A stretch of 64,000 bases of DNA from Fimenecus sp045632525 (GTDB lineage: Bacteria; Bacillota; Clostridia; Oscillospirales; Acutalibacteraceae). The translations under genes were made by a program, and so were the position numbers. How positions within the stretch are numbered: the first letter of the stretch is position 1; each line of letters begins with the position of its first letter. Below are positions 63,464 to 64,000 of the stretch, piece by piece. The notes beneath the pieces were generated by a model, which was not told where the DNA came from, did no database searches, and was given only the letters and a program-made list of their open reading frames with translations. The stretch is taken from contig JAZQWV010000017.1 in NCBI GenBank assembly GCA_045632525.1, positions 1-64,000 of the forward strand, in the 5' to 3' direction.

Positions 63464-64000
63464 ATGAAAGAACAAAACATCCGACCATTTGGTTGGCGAG
63501 ATAAACTGGGTTATGCTATGGGTGATATGGGCTGTGGTTTCTCATTCCAACTTGTTTCAACATTCATGCAGCTTTTCTATTTGCAGTACATAGGAATTAA
63601 AGCAACAGATTATGCTGTTATTATTCTTATATCAAAAATCTTTGACGCAGTTAATGATGTTGTTATTGGTAACCTTGTTGATACAAAGAGAATCGGCAAA
63701 AAGAGCAAGTATATGCCTTGGATTATTGCAGGTGGCTTAATTCTTGTTATCTTCAATGTAATGCTTTTTGCACCTGTGACAGAATTGCCTTATGCAGGCA
63801 AATGGGCTTGGTGCCTTATCGCTTATTGCTTGTGGTCAATTGCTTATACAATGGTAAATGTTCCTTATGGTTCATTACATAGCGTTATTACAAATGACCC
63901 ACGCGAAAGAGTTTCTCTTTCAACATTCCGTAGTGTTGGCGCGGCTTTACCAGCAATTGTTATTATGATTATTCTTCCGGGTATTGTTTACAATAAGGTT
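63464..64000 (+). CDS. GPH-family sugar:cation symporter, 5' part
   Basis: The reading frame is open from the ATG at 63464 to the window end (179 codons). It starts MKEQNIRPFGWRDKLGYAMG, the usual GPH N-terminus, and has ISKIFDAVNDVVIGNLVDTK near residue 52, the GPH signature with Val in place of the Pro of NDP. NVPYGSLHSVI near 129 is also conserved. An in-frame ATG at 63437 is possible but lacks a ribosome site; GGAAAGAATGTGG precedes the chosen one. It is a tandem paralogue of the gene upstream. The C-terminal two-thirds lie outside the window. Confidence 0.85.
   Translation, partial: MKEQNIRPFGWRDKLGYAMGDMGCGFSFQLVSTFMQLFYLQYIGIKATDYAVIILISKIFDAVNDVVIGNLVDTKRIGKKSKYMPWIIAGGLILVIFNVMLFAPVTELPYAGKWAWCLIAYCLWSIAYTMVNVPYGSLHSVITNDPRERVSLSTFRSVGAALPAIVIMIILPGIVYNKV

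Overview
The window looks like a chromosome segment of an A+T-rich, endospore-forming gut Firmicute (class Clostridia, probably Ruminococcaceae/Oscillospiraceae-like). The evidence is a spoIVA gene beside a SipL-type gene, a glgB-glgC-glgD-glgA glycogen operon with the Firmicute-specific glgD, several GPH-family sugar transporters next to glycoside hydrolases, consensus SigA promoters with 17-bp spacers, and occasional TTG starts. The taxonomic call is inference; no rRNA is present.

Layout. 1-5.4 kb: end of an RNA m5U methyltransferase gene, then a run of a GPH transporter, a flavin-reductase-like protein, a HAD hydrolase, a phosphoheptose-isomerase-like SIS protein and an unknown membrane protein. 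5.5-10.2 kb (minus): GH35 beta-galactosidase, an unusual four-helix-bundle/HhH-GPD fusion, and a second m5U methyltransferase. 10.3-13.3 kb: nucleotide-sugar dehydratase and branched-chain aminotransferase. 13.4-13.6 kb: tRNA-Thr(CGT) beside a broken copy of itself. 13.7-18.1 kb: an SDR, an XRE regulator, and a large membrane-anchored collagen-like/BspA-like surface protein coupled to a tiny winged-helix protein. 18.2-21.1 kb (minus): serine hydrolase and D,D-carboxypeptidase. 21.2-27.3 kb: phosphoesterases, a MurE-like/acetylglutamate-kinase-like fusion protein, and a GPH transporter. 27.4-33.7 kb: orphan HATPase, gap, RlmL-like methyltransferase, lipid kinase, two acyltransferases. 33.7-36.6 kb: tRNA-Thr(GGT), a SUFU-domain gene enclosed by tRNA-derived repeats, and an MFS transporter. 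36.6-42.6 kb (minus): a compact phage head gene cassette (terminases, portal, protease/scaffold, capsid and three small genes) with no tail, lysis, replication or integration genes. 42.8-47 kb: MarR regulator and heterodimeric ABC exporter. 47.3-53.1 kb: glycogen synthesis. 53.1-53.6 kb: a ribbon-helix-helix protein and a small Cys-containing protein. 53.8-59 kb (minus): GH36 alpha-galactosidase, spoIVA and sipL. 59.4-64 kb: dus, an AraC regulator and two tandem GPH transporters, the last running off the window.

The genes fit an organism that imports plant or host oligosaccharides with GPH symporters, hydrolyses alpha- and beta-galactosides in the cytoplasm, stores glucose as glycogen and sporulates. 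The candidates most worth a second look are the MurE-like/ArgB-like fusion, the head-only phage cassette, the four-helix-bundle/HhH-GPD fusion, and several intergenic elements built from a conserved short block alternating with interchangeable mini-hairpins, some of which have invaded tRNA genes.
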